Of a DNA stretch of 64,000 nucleotides, positions 48,073-59,823 are shown in pieces; positions within the stretch are counted from its first letter, which is position 1; every line of letters starts with the position of its first letter. The position numbers and the translations under genes were made by a program. This DNA is from Coniella vitis (lineage: Eukaryota; Ascomycota; Sordariomycetes; Diaporthales; Schizoparmaceae), in contig WUJK01000009.1 in the NCBI GenBank assembly GCA_011317545.1, positions 1,426,001-1,490,000 of the forward strand. The letters are read 5' to 3'. The notes under the pieces are model-generated. The model was not told the DNA's origin. It did no database searches and worked only from the letters and a program-made list of their open reading frames with translations.

Positions 48073-49860
48073 CTATAAATTGCGCAAGAGTCTGGCCCAC
48101 CACGGACGAGAGGCGCCTGTCAAATCACCATTGCTAGGCTCCTTGGCTTCATCCAAGTCTCTCCGCCTGCCCGACTGCAAATCCACCTCGTGGACCCGCC
48201 AGAATCTTGTTTTGAAGATGAGCTTGTACGCGAAATATATCAGAGGAAACAAAGGCAGGAGGATGTAGGCATCCACAAACCCGCCAGCGTCAAACGGGCT
48301 GAAATTCGTCCAGCCTTGCACCAGAGCGAGGAAGAGGTTGGCGCCGAGCCCAAAGTAGGCGCTCCAGGGGTAGAACTTGGAGACGAACGGGAGGTCTGCC
48401 GGCGTGTACCCCTGAGCCTTCCACGCTTGGCGGAAGCGGATGTGCGTAAAGCTGATGCTGCCCCAGACGAGAAAGGTCGAGACGCCAGAGAGGTTGACTA
48501 TGTACTCGTAGGCCTGCCCTGCGCCGGTGGATATGTTCATCATGCTGAGGGCGCCGCACAGGTTGGTCAGGAGGATGGCGGGGACGGGCACGCCGCGCTT
48601 GTCTGTCCAGCCGAGGATCTTGGGGGCTTTGCCGTCCTGGCCCATGAAGAGCAAGGTTCGGGCACCAATGTAGATGCTGCTGTTGACGGCCGAGAGGCAA
48701 GTAACGAGGATGAAGGCGTTGATGAGATGCACCCCAGCGTGCCATCCCGCGTTTTGGATCGCAATGGTCATGGGGCTCTGGAGAGCCTTGCTCGTTGCAG
48801 AGACGAGCCCTTCCGCGTTGGACGGACAGGTGAGGCCGAAGAAAAAGGCCGAGCCCATGTAGATGAAGATGATGCGCCAAAAGACTTGCCGGATGGCGCG
48901 TGGGACGGCCACGCCCGGGTTCCTGGTCTCGGTTGCAGCCACGGCAATCGACTCGACTCCTGCATAAAAGGTACTGCAAAAGACAAACACGGTAGCGACG
49001 CCCCGAAATCCCGTGGCAAAAGCGCCTGGGTCGTGCCAGTACTTGAAGCCAATGCCGGGGACGCCGTGAATCCCACCAGCTGCGTAGACTATGGCGAAGA
49101 TGAAGAAGGCGACCAGGCCGCCCAGTTTGAGCAAGGCCAGCCAAAACTCGGCCTCACCAAAGGCTTCAACCCCAAGGAGTTGGAAAGCAAGGAAGGCAAA
49201 CTACAGCGTATGGCATTGGATTAGTTTCAAGGTTTCCAACGTCACAAACAAGCGGGAAAACGGGTTGTTCAAGGAGAAGAATGCGGTGGGCAGAGATTGG
49301 GTACCCAGTATATTTCGTCTTACCCATAATATCAGGAAATATCCCCACAGGGGCACCTTGTCGCTCCAAAAGACGAGGATGCTGCAGACAGTATTATATT
49401 CATTGGCCAACACGGCAAACCAGATAATGAAATAGTTCCAGCCCACAGCCACGCCCAGGGCCTTGTCGACGAAGCGATCTGCCAGCCCAGTAAAAGCGCC
49501 ACCAGAGGGATACAGAGTCGTGAGCTCGCCCAGGCTTTGCATGATGCTAAAGGCCACGATGCCAATGACGCCAAATCCGATGAGCAGCGATGCTGGCCCT
49601 CCGCTGGACAGGGCGCCACCGCTTCCGACGAGCAGGCCAGGGCCAATGATTCCAGCAAGAGCCATCATGGACAGGTGCCGCGTCTTGAGGCCTCGCTTGA
49701 CGCCGCTGGCGGGGTCTATGGCTGAGAAGTCGCCCTGTGCTTCGTCCACCTGCGCTGAGGCATCGCTGCCATTGCCGAACCCGGGCTGGTGGAGCGCATC
49801 TCGGTCGTCTGAGGCGCTGGCCGCAAAGACAGGCTTGCTGGGGCCGCGATAGCTGGACAT
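48073..49860 (-). CDS. Amino acid permease (APC superfamily, fungal YAT family)
   Basis: Two exons, 49860..49324 and 49200..48073, with a 123-nt intron (GTAAGA ... CTGTAG, phase 0). The product has 554 residues. The start is the first in-frame ATG (MSSYRGPSKPVF). A polar tail of about 55 residues leads to RGLKTRHLSMMALAGIIGPG, the family's first-helix signature. LYPSGGAFTGLADRF and VGWNYFIIWFAVLANEYN follow, then across the splice ILWFAFLAFQLLGVEAFGEA, which confirms the junction. Next comes GVESIAVAATETRNPGVAVP, and about twelve helices in all. The fold predicts proton-coupled amino acid uptake at the plasma membrane. It is clearly a different subgroup from the permease at 14-16 kb: GIIGPG replaces GAIGTG in helix 1, and the gene has one intron instead of four. 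A 344-codon frame on the opposite strand is a shadow. Confidence 0.93.
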
Positions 49861-51359
49861 GATGGTCGCGTCCTCTCGCCGTCGGACCAAGTAGAAGGTC
49901 GGAGGAAGGGCTGCAAGCGGAGACTGATGATGCCTCGTCTTAGGACCGCCTGTTGCTGTCCTCAAGAGTGGATGGTGACTGCTATACCACTGGAGCACTA
50001 TCACACTGACACTGGATCATGGTTAAAGACGCTGTGGTTTGTGAGAAAGCCGCGAATTCAATGCGTTGAAATGTCCAAGTGTCGGCGTGTGCCTTGGGTT
50101 GTATCGACGACTTTTCTGGCTGCGCATGGTGGAGAGAAAAACTGGGGGTGGGAAGACTCTGTTCTGAATTGCTCAGCGGCCACTATAATGGCGTTATCCC
50201 CCCCTCTCCCCCCCAAAAAACTACTATCTGAGCAGCAGCCAAGCCGTGACTAGGCACAGATCGGCTCTTGGAATTTGGATGCTTTTGGTTTTTCGAAATA
50301 CTAACGTCCTGTCTTTTAGCTCTATTCATCCAATGCCTAATGATTTCGCGCCAATACAAAACTATCTTGCCCGCTGGAATATCTTCTGCCAAGGCACTAC
50401 AAATACCTGCCATGATCTCACTTAAGCAACAAGCTGGCAAACGAAGCAGCAGCTGATTGGCTGCATCCTTGGACTTGTTCACTAAGGCTATGGTGGTACC
50501 TTTATATATTGTGGGCTTGGCGGCTTTTAACTGCATGTATCGATATATATTTGCGCGACGTTGGATATATCGGCGAGAGAATGCATCGACAGGAATTCTT
50601 GTCATCAAGGTAGGGGCTTGAATGGAGTCGCATTCTGTATGACGAGAAAAGGTAAAGCTGGGGGGGGGGGTGGCGGTAATTTGCCTCTTGATTAGTCACT
50701 TGCGCTAGCATTGGTCCAGCCAACTTATACTATTCAGACTATTCAGAACGTCGAAGTCATAGTGAAGGAATTCCAAAGAAAATGATTTCAAAAACGCCTG
50801 AGCGACTCCTGCACAGAAATGAAGCGCTGTTATTCGAGGAGGAACGTGGCGTTACAACTCAAACAGTTACCATGTATCAGTCAGGCCTCGGGTTATTTTA
50901 TGTACTTTTTGCAAAACGCTAGATTGCATGTGGCAATGCTCCGTCTTGACATGCATCTTATTAACCCCAGATCAACACAGTGCGGCCCTTGTGTACTGCC
51001 AGCTGCGTACATAGTAGTGCAATTACGCAGCCCATCCCGAGCACACATGGCAATAAGAAATCTGAACGACTGTGGAGTCTAATTCCGGCAGCTACTCTGT
51101 ATGATATGCTTAATAGGCGACATGCAACGTAGCTTGAAACGACAGCAATCTGCTATTGAAGGGTCATGGAATCCTCTGCAAATCTAACTACCTCCGTGCA
51201 TAACGAGAGTATATACAGAAAGAAAAGAAAAGGTTGGAAAGGGGGGTCGGTAGAAAGGAAAGCACTTCCAATTACACGGCGACAGCCCGATGACAATGTA
51301 CAGGAATATACAGCGTTGCCTCGAGTCCACGTGAACAGACCTACATCCGACTGTCCTCG
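49861..51359. other. Permease promoter and chitinase 3' flank
   Basis: Spacer of 1.5 kb without a supported gene. It contains one exact TACATAGTA motif at 51008-51016, about 1.15 kb upstream of the permease start. A tRNA-like A-box (about 49980-50000) has no B-box and is rejected. Confidence 0.55.
51008..51016 (+). repeat. TACATAGTA motif copy
   Basis: A single exact copy in the spacer between the chitinase 3' end and the permease promoter. Confidence 0.8.
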
Positions 51360-53078
51360 CTACTCACACTGGCACCACCACTGACTTATGCAGTAGCAAG
51401 AATACGGAGTAGCGCAAACGGTCGACCCTGTGTAGCCCACGCCTCCACATTGGTTCCACTGCGCAACTGCGGTGCCAGTGCTGCTTGCGCTGCTGCTTGT
51501 AGTAGTGCTCGAGAGGACGGAGGTTGTTGTTGTCGTTGTTGTTGTGGAGCCGGTTGTGGTACTCGTCTTGAGAGTAGTTGATGTGGTAGTGCTGGTCTTG
51601 CTCGTCGACGCTCCCGTCGTTGTCGTCGTCGTCGTCGTTGTCGAGCCTCCTCCGCCCGATCCAAGGTCCGCGACTACTTCCGCCAGGAATCCCGTGTTTG
51701 CGTAGAGCTGACTCATATCCCACATCATGACGCCGCCAAAGGTCGAAAAGCTCTCGCTGTACTGAAGAGCTGCTTCGAGGGTGCTGCCCGTTGTGTAGCC
51801 AGCACCTGCGCCACTATTGGCCGGGATTCCGACCAGGATCTTGACATTCGGGTTTGCGCTGACAGTTTGCGCCCAAGTGTCCCATGTCGTGTAGTCATAG
51901 TAAGGCTGTGTGGCATCACCGGCTACAAATGTGCTTACAGAGCAACTAGGTTCGTTCATCAACTGGTAAGCATCTCTCCGATCGGTACGGCCGGTCTTCT
52001 TCTTCTTTCGTTTCCAACCCCAGCAAAGGGAGTGAGGTCCACAACGGTGTAAAAGAGCTACTCACTAGTTGTTGTAGAACTGGATGCTGATAAAGTCAAA
52101 GCTCACAGTTCCGTCGAGCATGTCATTGTCGGCGGCGTCAGGGTAAGGACACTGCGGTGCAGCGCTGAGATAGTACTGCTTGTCCCCAGCTGCGGTGGCC
52201 GCGTCCATGAGCGTCCGCAGCTCACTGGCAAAGGGCGCCGTGTTCTCCGTGACAGATTCAAAGTCAAAGTCAAATCCATCGACGACAGCATCGCCAAAGG
52301 GCCGGTCCACGGTGCTGCCGGCTTGCACAGGGCCAAACATGGCCCATACCTCCTGCGCAGCACTGACTGCAGCAGCAGAGGAGGTGAACCCGCCCTCTGT
52401 GTATGTCGCGCCGCCAATTGAGAGCATGATCGTCTTGTTGTAGGTGGACTGGCATTCCTCAATATCAGCCCTGAGGAGGGAGCGTCAGTCTGTCAAGTCC
52501 TGATCATGCCATGATGTGGAATCCAGTGTTTATACACGACTTACTCAAGCTGCGGGCAATCGAGCAGTTCTGTACCGGCAAAGGTGGTGCAGTTGTTGCC
52601 GGCGTTGGCCACGTTGATGGTTGGCGTGGTTATTGCGAGCAAGAAAGCAATCGGAATCACCTGAAACTGTCAATATTTCTCTCTATCTTTCTTGCGCACT
52701 CTTGCGCACTCGCCCTCGCGGTAATACAACTCACATCGATGTCCGCGTCTGATTCACATGTCAACAATTAGAACTCCAGGCAATACCATCTTGTGTTGAA
52801 GACGAGACAAGCGTCAAGACTTACTAGCACAGTAATAAGACAACCTCTCTTGAGAAGTTGCTTGACCGTATGAGTTCTGACCTGTGAGTGATAGCCCATT
52901 TTAGCATCAACGCTCGGTGGACGTCATACAGAGAATGACGCTGGAAGAGAAACGGTGACACACCCCAATACACTGCAATGTTAGTCTTGGATGATGGATC
53001 GAAACCTGCAGATACGAGAGGCAAGGCCAGAATGGTGACTGCTGCCACGCGGCTCAAGAGGGTTCGCAGAGACGACAT
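51360..53078 (-). CDS. Secreted GH18 chitinase (class III) with C-terminal CBM1
   Basis: Six exons: 53078..52964, 52881..52825, 52748..52735, 52660..52545, 52470..52066 and 51945..51360. The third is a 14-nt microexon. All junctions are GT-AG, and the frame gives 430 residues. A signal peptide (1 to about 24) precedes NIAVYWGQNSYGQ, the first strand of class III chitinases. SIGG lies at 118-121, the catalytic DGFDFDFE at 165-172 (acid Glu172), and GGVMMWDMSQ holds Trp311. A Thr/Ser-rich linker (about 332-396) carries a likely O-glycosylated stalk. The CBM1 at 397-430 has QCGGVGYTG and six cysteines. Such enzymes hydrolyse chitin in cell walls or in prey and host surfaces. The last codons overlap a perfect donor (GTGAGTAG), so an alternative C-terminus is possible. 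A TATATAT element lies about 155 bp upstream. Confidence 0.93.
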
Positions 53079-56000
53079 TGCAACTTGAAAATCTGGATTA
53101 AAGAAGCAGCCACCTGTCCAAGTCAGTCTTGAGACAACCGTTGCGATAGGGAAAGCGATTCGCAATAATATTGAGAAAGAAAATAATAGTCGATATGGTA
53201 GATGAAAGAGGACGAGTGTGGTGTGGGACATATATATCATTCTGAGCACCGTCGTGACAACTGAAAAGAAAAAGAAATGTACAAACTCGACTGCTAGGTT
53301 TCACTTTACGAGTCCTCAACACTACAGAGGTTCTCAGCAACGCGAATAATCTTTTTTTTTTCCCCTTCTGCTTTGCCAGTTGTTACATTCCACGCAAGCC
53401 TCGTGCCACCTGCCTCTCCCTTGACGCCCCATTTTGTGAGAGAATCACACCCATGCGCTGTGGAAAGGCGATAAGCCAAAACAGCAGCGAATGGGCCTCC
53501 TCTCAAGGCCTTCCACACCGAGTTCCAAGGCTTCACGCGGAGAGGTTCGTGCCGCGATGGTGGTTTTCTGAGGGTGCCCGAAAGCTACGTTCAAATCTCG
53601 AGATACCCGAAAAGATGGCTACTTGATTGAGATGCTACCACACAATTGGTCGAGGGACAGCAGCACATAGATAATGCAACGACGGATGTGTGTGACTTGA
53701 TATGCTGCGGTTGTTATAGGGATCCTGTCTACCACGTGGATGCACTCGAGGCTGTCAACCTGAATGAAACCAATCTCGTGGTATCCCAAATCTCCATGGC
53801 CATTCTCAGATGCACGGGTGCAACATACATAGCATACCGTGCAGTCAAGCCTACAGCCCCAATAGAACACTGTCAAAAGAAAAGCGACCTTGGATGCTTG
53901 ACATTCGCGCCACGTTGGTCAAAGCTACACTCCCTGATCCACGCGCGCAAAAACACCTGGCCTTATGGCAGCTGCATGTGTCAACCACAGATCAATCATG
54001 CTGTGCCATGCACTATCTAAGGCAGTGCTATGCCTGCCTCACGTGTAGAAGGGCTAGGCCTGCAGAGAGATATTGTGTACCGGAAGCAACGTGAGAGGAA
54101 ACACTCTCCTTTTGTGCGGGTTCCCGGCACTGGAACGTCCCTTGCATATGGTAGCACACGGTTTCCCCTCTGGGTCTAGGCTGGGGGCGCTGTTCCTGTC
54201 AAAGTAAGAGAGAGAGTGCACTGTTGGGCAAAATGAAAATAAAGAGGGCAATAAAGTACTTGGTCGGGTGCCCGCCCGCTTGCCGAGTGCCCACACCCAA
54301 ACCCGCATTTTTCTTCCCATCTGACTTCCACACCCTGGCAATTGCGATGCCAGATGAAGTCGACGTATGAGCCGGTCATCTGTTCCACGTTTTGGCATTC
54401 GTTTCTTGACCAGAGACCTGAGCACAGGGGGTTTTCCATTTTGATGGAGGCCCCTTTCAAGAAACTCACATTGCATCCCAGGTGCTCATGAAAATGCAAC
54501 TTCACGCACGAGATATCGACAAAAGCCCACCCCGTTTTCTATATGCTTTGCATCATCACCAGACCCGCGCAGGAGGCTGCTGCAATGCTGCAGCGCAGTC
54601 TTTGATTGCGTTTCTAGCCGTCACCATCAACTAACTGCACTTGCTTCATTAGGTTCGTCAATGGAATCACGCATGGTGCTGGGTTCTTCAGGGGTTCATC
54701 TCTCTCCGGGCTGCCACACTGAGGTGAAATTTGCCCTAGCTCGGCAATACTGCTCGCTTCATACCCCGAACTGGTGTTTTGCAAAGTCATGTTTGGGAAC
54801 GTAACGTTGCCTTTTCTCAAGGTGTTCGCTAGTCCGGCTGCTGACGACGACATCTATCGTTCCCTACACCGACGTCAAAACGGGGTTTGTGTACTCCAGG
54901 GTTCCACGAACTCTTGTTGGATGCACACAGTGGTCCGTTCACATAGCAGCCAGGTGTGAAGAGCAGGCCGGTCCTCAGAGTCAATCGCATATATCCTTTA
55001 CTGCGGCCTGGCAACGAAGCGAGAGAATATTGCAGAGAATCAGCTGATGAGCACAAGACATTGGAGCTTCTGACACCAGTCGTTCTCTTTGCAATGTCAA
55101 GCATCGTCAAGGTGATCGTAGCATGATCTATATACTATATTCAGAAGCATACGTGTTGGACTCCTGTGACCTTTTTCTTCTTTATTTTTTGGGCAAAAAA
55201 AAAAGGAAAAGGAAAAAAAGAAAATACGAACCCATAAATGGTTGCGTGCTAGATACCACATGATCCAACGCAGAAGTTCAGCTTGATAACGAGCCTACAA
55301 AGCTCTCAATCGGATTATTGACTCTAGTTTACACTTGGAAGCAACAATAGAATTGGTATCTTGCGGTAGCAATGAAGCCTCATGGGAAATTTAAACCGAC
55401 CCCCAACCAATGTGATCAAAAGTCGACGGTATACTTCACGATACAGAAGGATTCAGAGCCACAAGAGTTATGGAAATAGAAGAATACTCATTTCATTCAG
55501 TATTGTAGCCCAGAACCCAAGCCCAAAAGTCTTTCAAGAGCACTGTCTAGTCTCACATGGACAGAGAGGCCACTATACACAAGCATTGAGCTCAGATCTG
55601 CCCAGCGATTTCGCAGCAAATAATTTTATATAGTACTTGCTATTTATATATAATACCACAACGAAACCACATTCACTAGTCACTGTAGCTGCAAATGTTT
55701 GAACAGTAAGTCCGGTCTCTTTGCGCCATCTTTTCGTACTTTCTGACCACCACTTGTCACCTAGTGCAGGGGCGCTAGATCTTCCATCAGATGATTGTCG
55801 CTGTGCCTTGCGATTCATACATGTGCCCAAGTCTTTGAGGCTCTTTGTGTACTGTGTTCGTCCTGTTCGATTGCAGTGGCCAAAGTGAGCCAGTATCCAA
55901 ACAAGCAAGCAATCAAAGACACCTTTAAAGCTATTACGCGGGCTATAGAACAGTTTCCTGGTGCTTGTAATGAACCTGTAAGTATTTTGCAACCGAGCCA

Positions 56001-56684
56001 TCGGCTCTGATCAGCCCGTACAGATGACTGCTTCATTCCAAGTTTCCCAACAGAATGTGAATTACTCAGCCACGTGTCACGAGCCAATGAATCCTTCATT
56101 TTGTTGTCATATGCATCCATGTAACACCAAGCATCCTTATTCTGTGTATAGACAAGTTCGTCAACGCGCTAGACAGCAAGATTATTGTTATCCAGGAATA
56201 CATGTACTAAGTGGTTACAGGAACAACACGTATACGCTAGGTTCAAGAGATTTCCCACATTTGCGACCAATTTTCCTCGCCAGATATGTATGAAAAGGTG
56301 TCGAGGCTCATTAGGCCAAGTTAGTACCCGGCGTATAAAGGTAATGGTCGCTACTCCGGGTTCGTGTGTGCTCAGTGTCATGGGATTTGTTCGTGGTTTG
56401 TTGTGGATCCATGGACTGACTGCCTATATGCGGCTACATGCTATCATGATACTGATGAGAAACCCGTGAGTCGGTTGAAAGCGATGAGTTATATATGTAA
56501 CTTGAACTGCTATTCACATACGAAGGTTGCAGAAACATGGCTGCCCACACATTTTGCTAGAAGGGCACAAGTGTTGTAACGTTTAAGTTATAACCCGCAA
56601 GCATATGATACTGGTTCAATGCCCCATAAGCGAGCAACATCGAAATCGTGTACACTTCTTGTTTATACAAAGGCAGTCTCGAAC
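53079..56684. other. Chitinase promoter and long spacer to thiolase 3' end
   Basis: In 3.6 kb I see no supportable gene. The left part carries the chitinase promoter. Frames of up to 142 codons (e.g. 55573-56001, -) lack recognisable features. No exact TACATAGTA copy is present; a near match (TACATAGCA) is at about 53826. Confidence 0.55.
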
Positions 56685-58189
56685 CTATTGTTCATTCACA
56701 AACAGGCCAGCCATACCCATGCCCGTGCCAATGCACATACTTGTCAAGAGAATCTTCTTGCCCGTACGTCGGCATTCGCTGAGGCCAGTAACAATCTGCC
56801 GTGTACCGGTGGCCCCGAGTGGGTGACCGAGGGCAATGGCACCACCCTTGGGGTTCAACTTGGACCACTCTAAGCCCAGCTTGTCGCGGCAGTAAACAGC
56901 CATAGAGGCGAATGCCTCATTGAGCTCGAAAACGTCGACGTCGTTGAGCGTCAAGCCATACTTAGACAGCAACTTGGGGATGGCAATGCTAGGTCCAATA
57001 CCCATGATGCGAGGCTCCAAGCCAGCCACAGTAGAGCCGACGTACTTGGCCATGATGGGCTGACCGAGACGGATGGCAGTGGAGCGTTTCATCAAAAGAA
57101 CCGCAGCAGCTACAGTATTGTATCAATCAAGTTAGTCGAGACCAATTCCAGTGGGGAGGAAATGGGCACAGCATGCTAGTAGCATGCGGAAGATGACGAA
57201 CCTCCATCTGTTACCTGGCTGGCGTTACCGCCAGTTGTTGTGGGACCCCACTGAGGGAAGGCAACTCTGATTTTGGCCAGGCTTTCTGCTGTGGTGCCAG
57301 GCCTGATTCCCTCGTCGCGGGTTAGGACAACCTCCTTGAGCTCGCCGTCCGGCCCCTTGAGCTGTGTCTTGATGGGCACAATCTCGTCATCAAACCAGCC
57401 CTGCTTTTGTGCGTTCTCGGCCCGCTGGAAACTCTCTGCAGCATACTTGTCCATCTCCTCGCGGGTGATGCCGAAATCGCGACTAACATTCTCGCTTGTC
57501 CAGCCCATGGGTTGCATGCAATCAGTAGCTTCTTGGCTTTGGGCTGTGACGTGCGCATCGAAGGGCTCCTCAAGGCGGTCGCCACCAACACTCATGGACT
57601 CAGCGCCTATGGCCACACCAACGTCAATATTGCCTGCCAAAATCTGGTTCGCAATGTCGGCGGTAGCCTTGAGGCCGGAGGAGCAGAAGCGGTTCACGGA
57701 GGAGGCGCCAGCTGTGTTCGGAAAGCCGGCAGCAAGAGCAGCGGCACGGGCCTTGTAGGCGGCCTTGCCGTCGGAAACCTGAGAAAGCAGGCCGGGTTAG
57801 CGTCCCTTCGGACTGTGGCGAGTGCTGACAGGAAACCGGAGACATGGACCGAAGCGTACATTACCCAAGCAAATGTCCTCGACCAGAGCAGGGTCAATGT
57901 TGGACCGCTCTCTGAGCTCTTTCAACAGAGCATAGACTAAGTATTCCAAGCTGGTGTCTTTGAAACCGCCCTTCTTTGCCTTTGTGAGTGGAGTGCGGAT
58001 CGCAAGGGTGATGACGATGTCGTCAGCATTCTTGGAGGTACTAGCGAAGTGTGTGAACCCTTGGGTTAGTGATGGCTCGTGGAAGATGATTTGGGGGTCT
58101 CTTGAGAGATCAGGACAGACTTACAGCGACGCCAGCGGGCTACCTGGGGCAAGGTGCTTCAAGAGGGATCCCAAACGTTCAGCAGCCAT
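56685..58189 (-). CDS. POT1: Peroxisomal 3-ketoacyl-CoA thiolase
   Basis: Four exons: 58189..58125, 58040..57860, 57778..57202 and 57109..56685. Introns are 82-92 nt and GT-AG, and the frame gives 415 residues, the family length. Residues 5-13, RLGSLLKHL, form a textbook PTS2 peroxisomal import signal. The nucleophile is Cys114 in NRFCSSGLKA. NEAFASMAVY, His370 in GGAIALGHPLGATG and Cys400 in SMCIGTGMG complete the active site. It carries out the last step of fatty-acid beta-oxidation, releasing acetyl-CoA from 3-ketoacyl-CoA in the peroxisome. Splice choices are confirmed by the conserved reading across EDICLGN|VSDGKAAYKARA and SQVTDG|AAAVLLMKR. Two CCTCGG elements upstream suggest induction by fatty acids. 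It is divergent from the CCCH gene. Confidence 0.96.
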
Positions 58190-58369
58190 GTTCAAGGAGG
58201 TTTGGGGAGCAGACTGGGCAAATGAATGGGGCAAGATGGCGCAACGAGGGATGTCAGGAGCAGATGGCAGTGGCAAAGGTTTAAAGACAGCATCGCGAAG
58301 GGTTATTTGGGGGCAGCGGTGTTTGTACGGCAACAGATGGCCAAGTGCCGTGGCCCGCGGCCGTTTGGG

Positions 58370-58375
58370 CCGAGG
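58370..58375 (-). promoter_or_regulatory. CCTCGG fatty-acid response-like element, proximal
   Basis: On the thiolase coding strand CCTCGG lies 181-186 bp upstream of the start codon. This hexamer is the core bound by FarA/FarB-type Zn2Cys6 regulators (Ctf1 in Fusarium), which induce peroxisomal beta-oxidation genes. Confidence 0.5.
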
Positions 58376-58672
58376 TTCAAGTCTTGTGCCCCAAAGAGGA
58401 CGGTTGCCCCACTGCAGTCGTGGCGGCCTGTGCTACACGTAAAGTCGCTAAACTCCCCCGCGGGGAAGGCCGCCAACAAGCCCCGTCTCCTGACCAGTCC
58501 CTTCCTTTGAGTTCACATCACTACGTATGGACCTTGTGCCGGGACCTGCCTGTTGCTATGAAAGACGAGACATTCATTTGATAGCAACGACTCCTAACCC
58601 TGGCTGCCTGGCCTACTGATGTCAACCTGCATCTGTACGTACCTGTGTAACGAGTTTGGGGGTAGAGTGTTG

Positions 58673-59112
58673 TACATAGTACTGCTAGGTAATACATAGT
58701 ATGATCATTCATGCAAGTACCTATCAAGTGCCTCGGGTTCTCTTCCAATGTACAAAGAGAAAGACTTAGCGGTATATATAATTAGAGATGGACGTCCTTC
58801 TACTGGAGAACAAGGTCAGCAGACAAAGCTCCCACCATGCCTGGTTCACGGTTTACACAAGACATGAATGGGTGACTCTAAATTTTGATAGACAAAGTGC
58901 TACTTATGTATTCCTCCCAGCAGGTAATGGTGCAACTTCTTTATTTAGGCCAAATCTGTCACAAATACCCGAGTACCTAGTCCTGGCTAGGCACAAAGTT
59001 AGTCTATTTGTAGACTGGAAGCGCTTGGTGCGCCGTGGTGTACCGTAGGAAGGAGCCAGCCTCATTACTACAGTAGCTCAGTATCTAGGTACCCACACCC
59101 ACCTACTATGTA
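58673..59112. repeat. Cluster of three TACATAGTA motifs
   Basis: Exact copies at 58673-58681 and 58693-58701 (forward, 20 bp start to start) and 59104-59112 (reverse), midway between the thiolase and CCCH genes. Confidence 0.85.
58731..58736 (+). promoter_or_regulatory. CCTCGG fatty-acid response-like element, distal
   Basis: A second CCTCGG, in the opposite orientation, about 545 bp upstream of the thiolase start, next to two TACATAGTA motifs. Confidence 0.4.
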
Positions 59113-59374
59113 CAGTGCAGTGATCTGCCAATAAAAATGCATGCAGACAATCCGAAACAGGAAGTGACAGCAACAATTGGCTGCATGCAGTCTCTGTCTC
59201 CGTGGCGCCTCTCCTGGTTGTTGAAAATAGAACGGTATTGCTCGTTGTCAAGGAATTCGTTGGCAAACGGACGCGTCAAGACTAAACCCAGCGCCTCCCA
59301 TCTTGTTTCTACGCGCGATCGACACCAGATAAATTTGGTTGGCTCTGAGCAAAACCACACCTCCAGGCCCTTTG

Positions 59375-59400
59375 ACCACCACCACCACCACCACCACCAC
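59375..59400. repeat. (ACC)n microsatellite
   Basis: Eight to nine ACC units, about 430 bp upstream of the CCCH gene start, in a probable 5' leader or promoter. Confidence 0.85.
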
Positions 59401-59823
59401 TACCAGTCAAACAAAGCACAGCAGAAACAAAGCGAAGCACAACATCGCAAGCCAAATTGACAGATCAGCCCACGAGCTCTCTGGAAGCAGCAAAAGTACT
59501 GACGTGAATCTCTATATATGCAAGAGGCCGCACACAAGCCTCTGCCGTGGCCAGCAGCACATTCATCGTACTTACTTATTCCGAGCCCCAAGCTGAAGTG
59601 GGCAGAAAAGCTTTTCCCCCATTTCATTTCTCCTGTCTGGATCACCGACTCATCAATTACTTCCTTGTGAGCCCTAAACAAGCCGCATACACGCACTCCC
59701 TTGGTCTTGCTACTCGTTTCTCGGCTCAATACGCCCTTCGCCTTTCAACGAATTGACCACAAGCCGCCTCGTACCCGCACCGTTCGCGCAGCAAGGAGTC
59801 AGGACACAGCTGCTGCCGCCACC

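Larger units (their letters stand above)
58190..59823. promoter_or_regulatory. Divergent promoter region, thiolase / CCCH gene
   Basis: The two flanking genes diverge, so both promoters lie here. It holds three exact TACATAGTA motifs, two CCTCGG elements and an ACC repeat close to the CCCH gene. No coding sequence is supported. Confidence 0.55.

Noticed and set aside
48190..49224. 344-codon open frame on the plus strand
   Set aside because: It lies entirely antisense to the second exon of the permease, whose sequence explains the lack of stops. No domain is visible.
49975..50005. tRNA-like A-box (CCAGTGGTATAGCAGT on minus)
   Set aside because: No T-arm B-box (GGTTCGA) follows at tRNA distance and the acceptor stem does not pair.
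55573..56001. 142-codon minus frame in the spacer between chitinase and thiolase
   Set aside because: A chance frame in A+T-rich DNA; no start context, domain or splice evidence.
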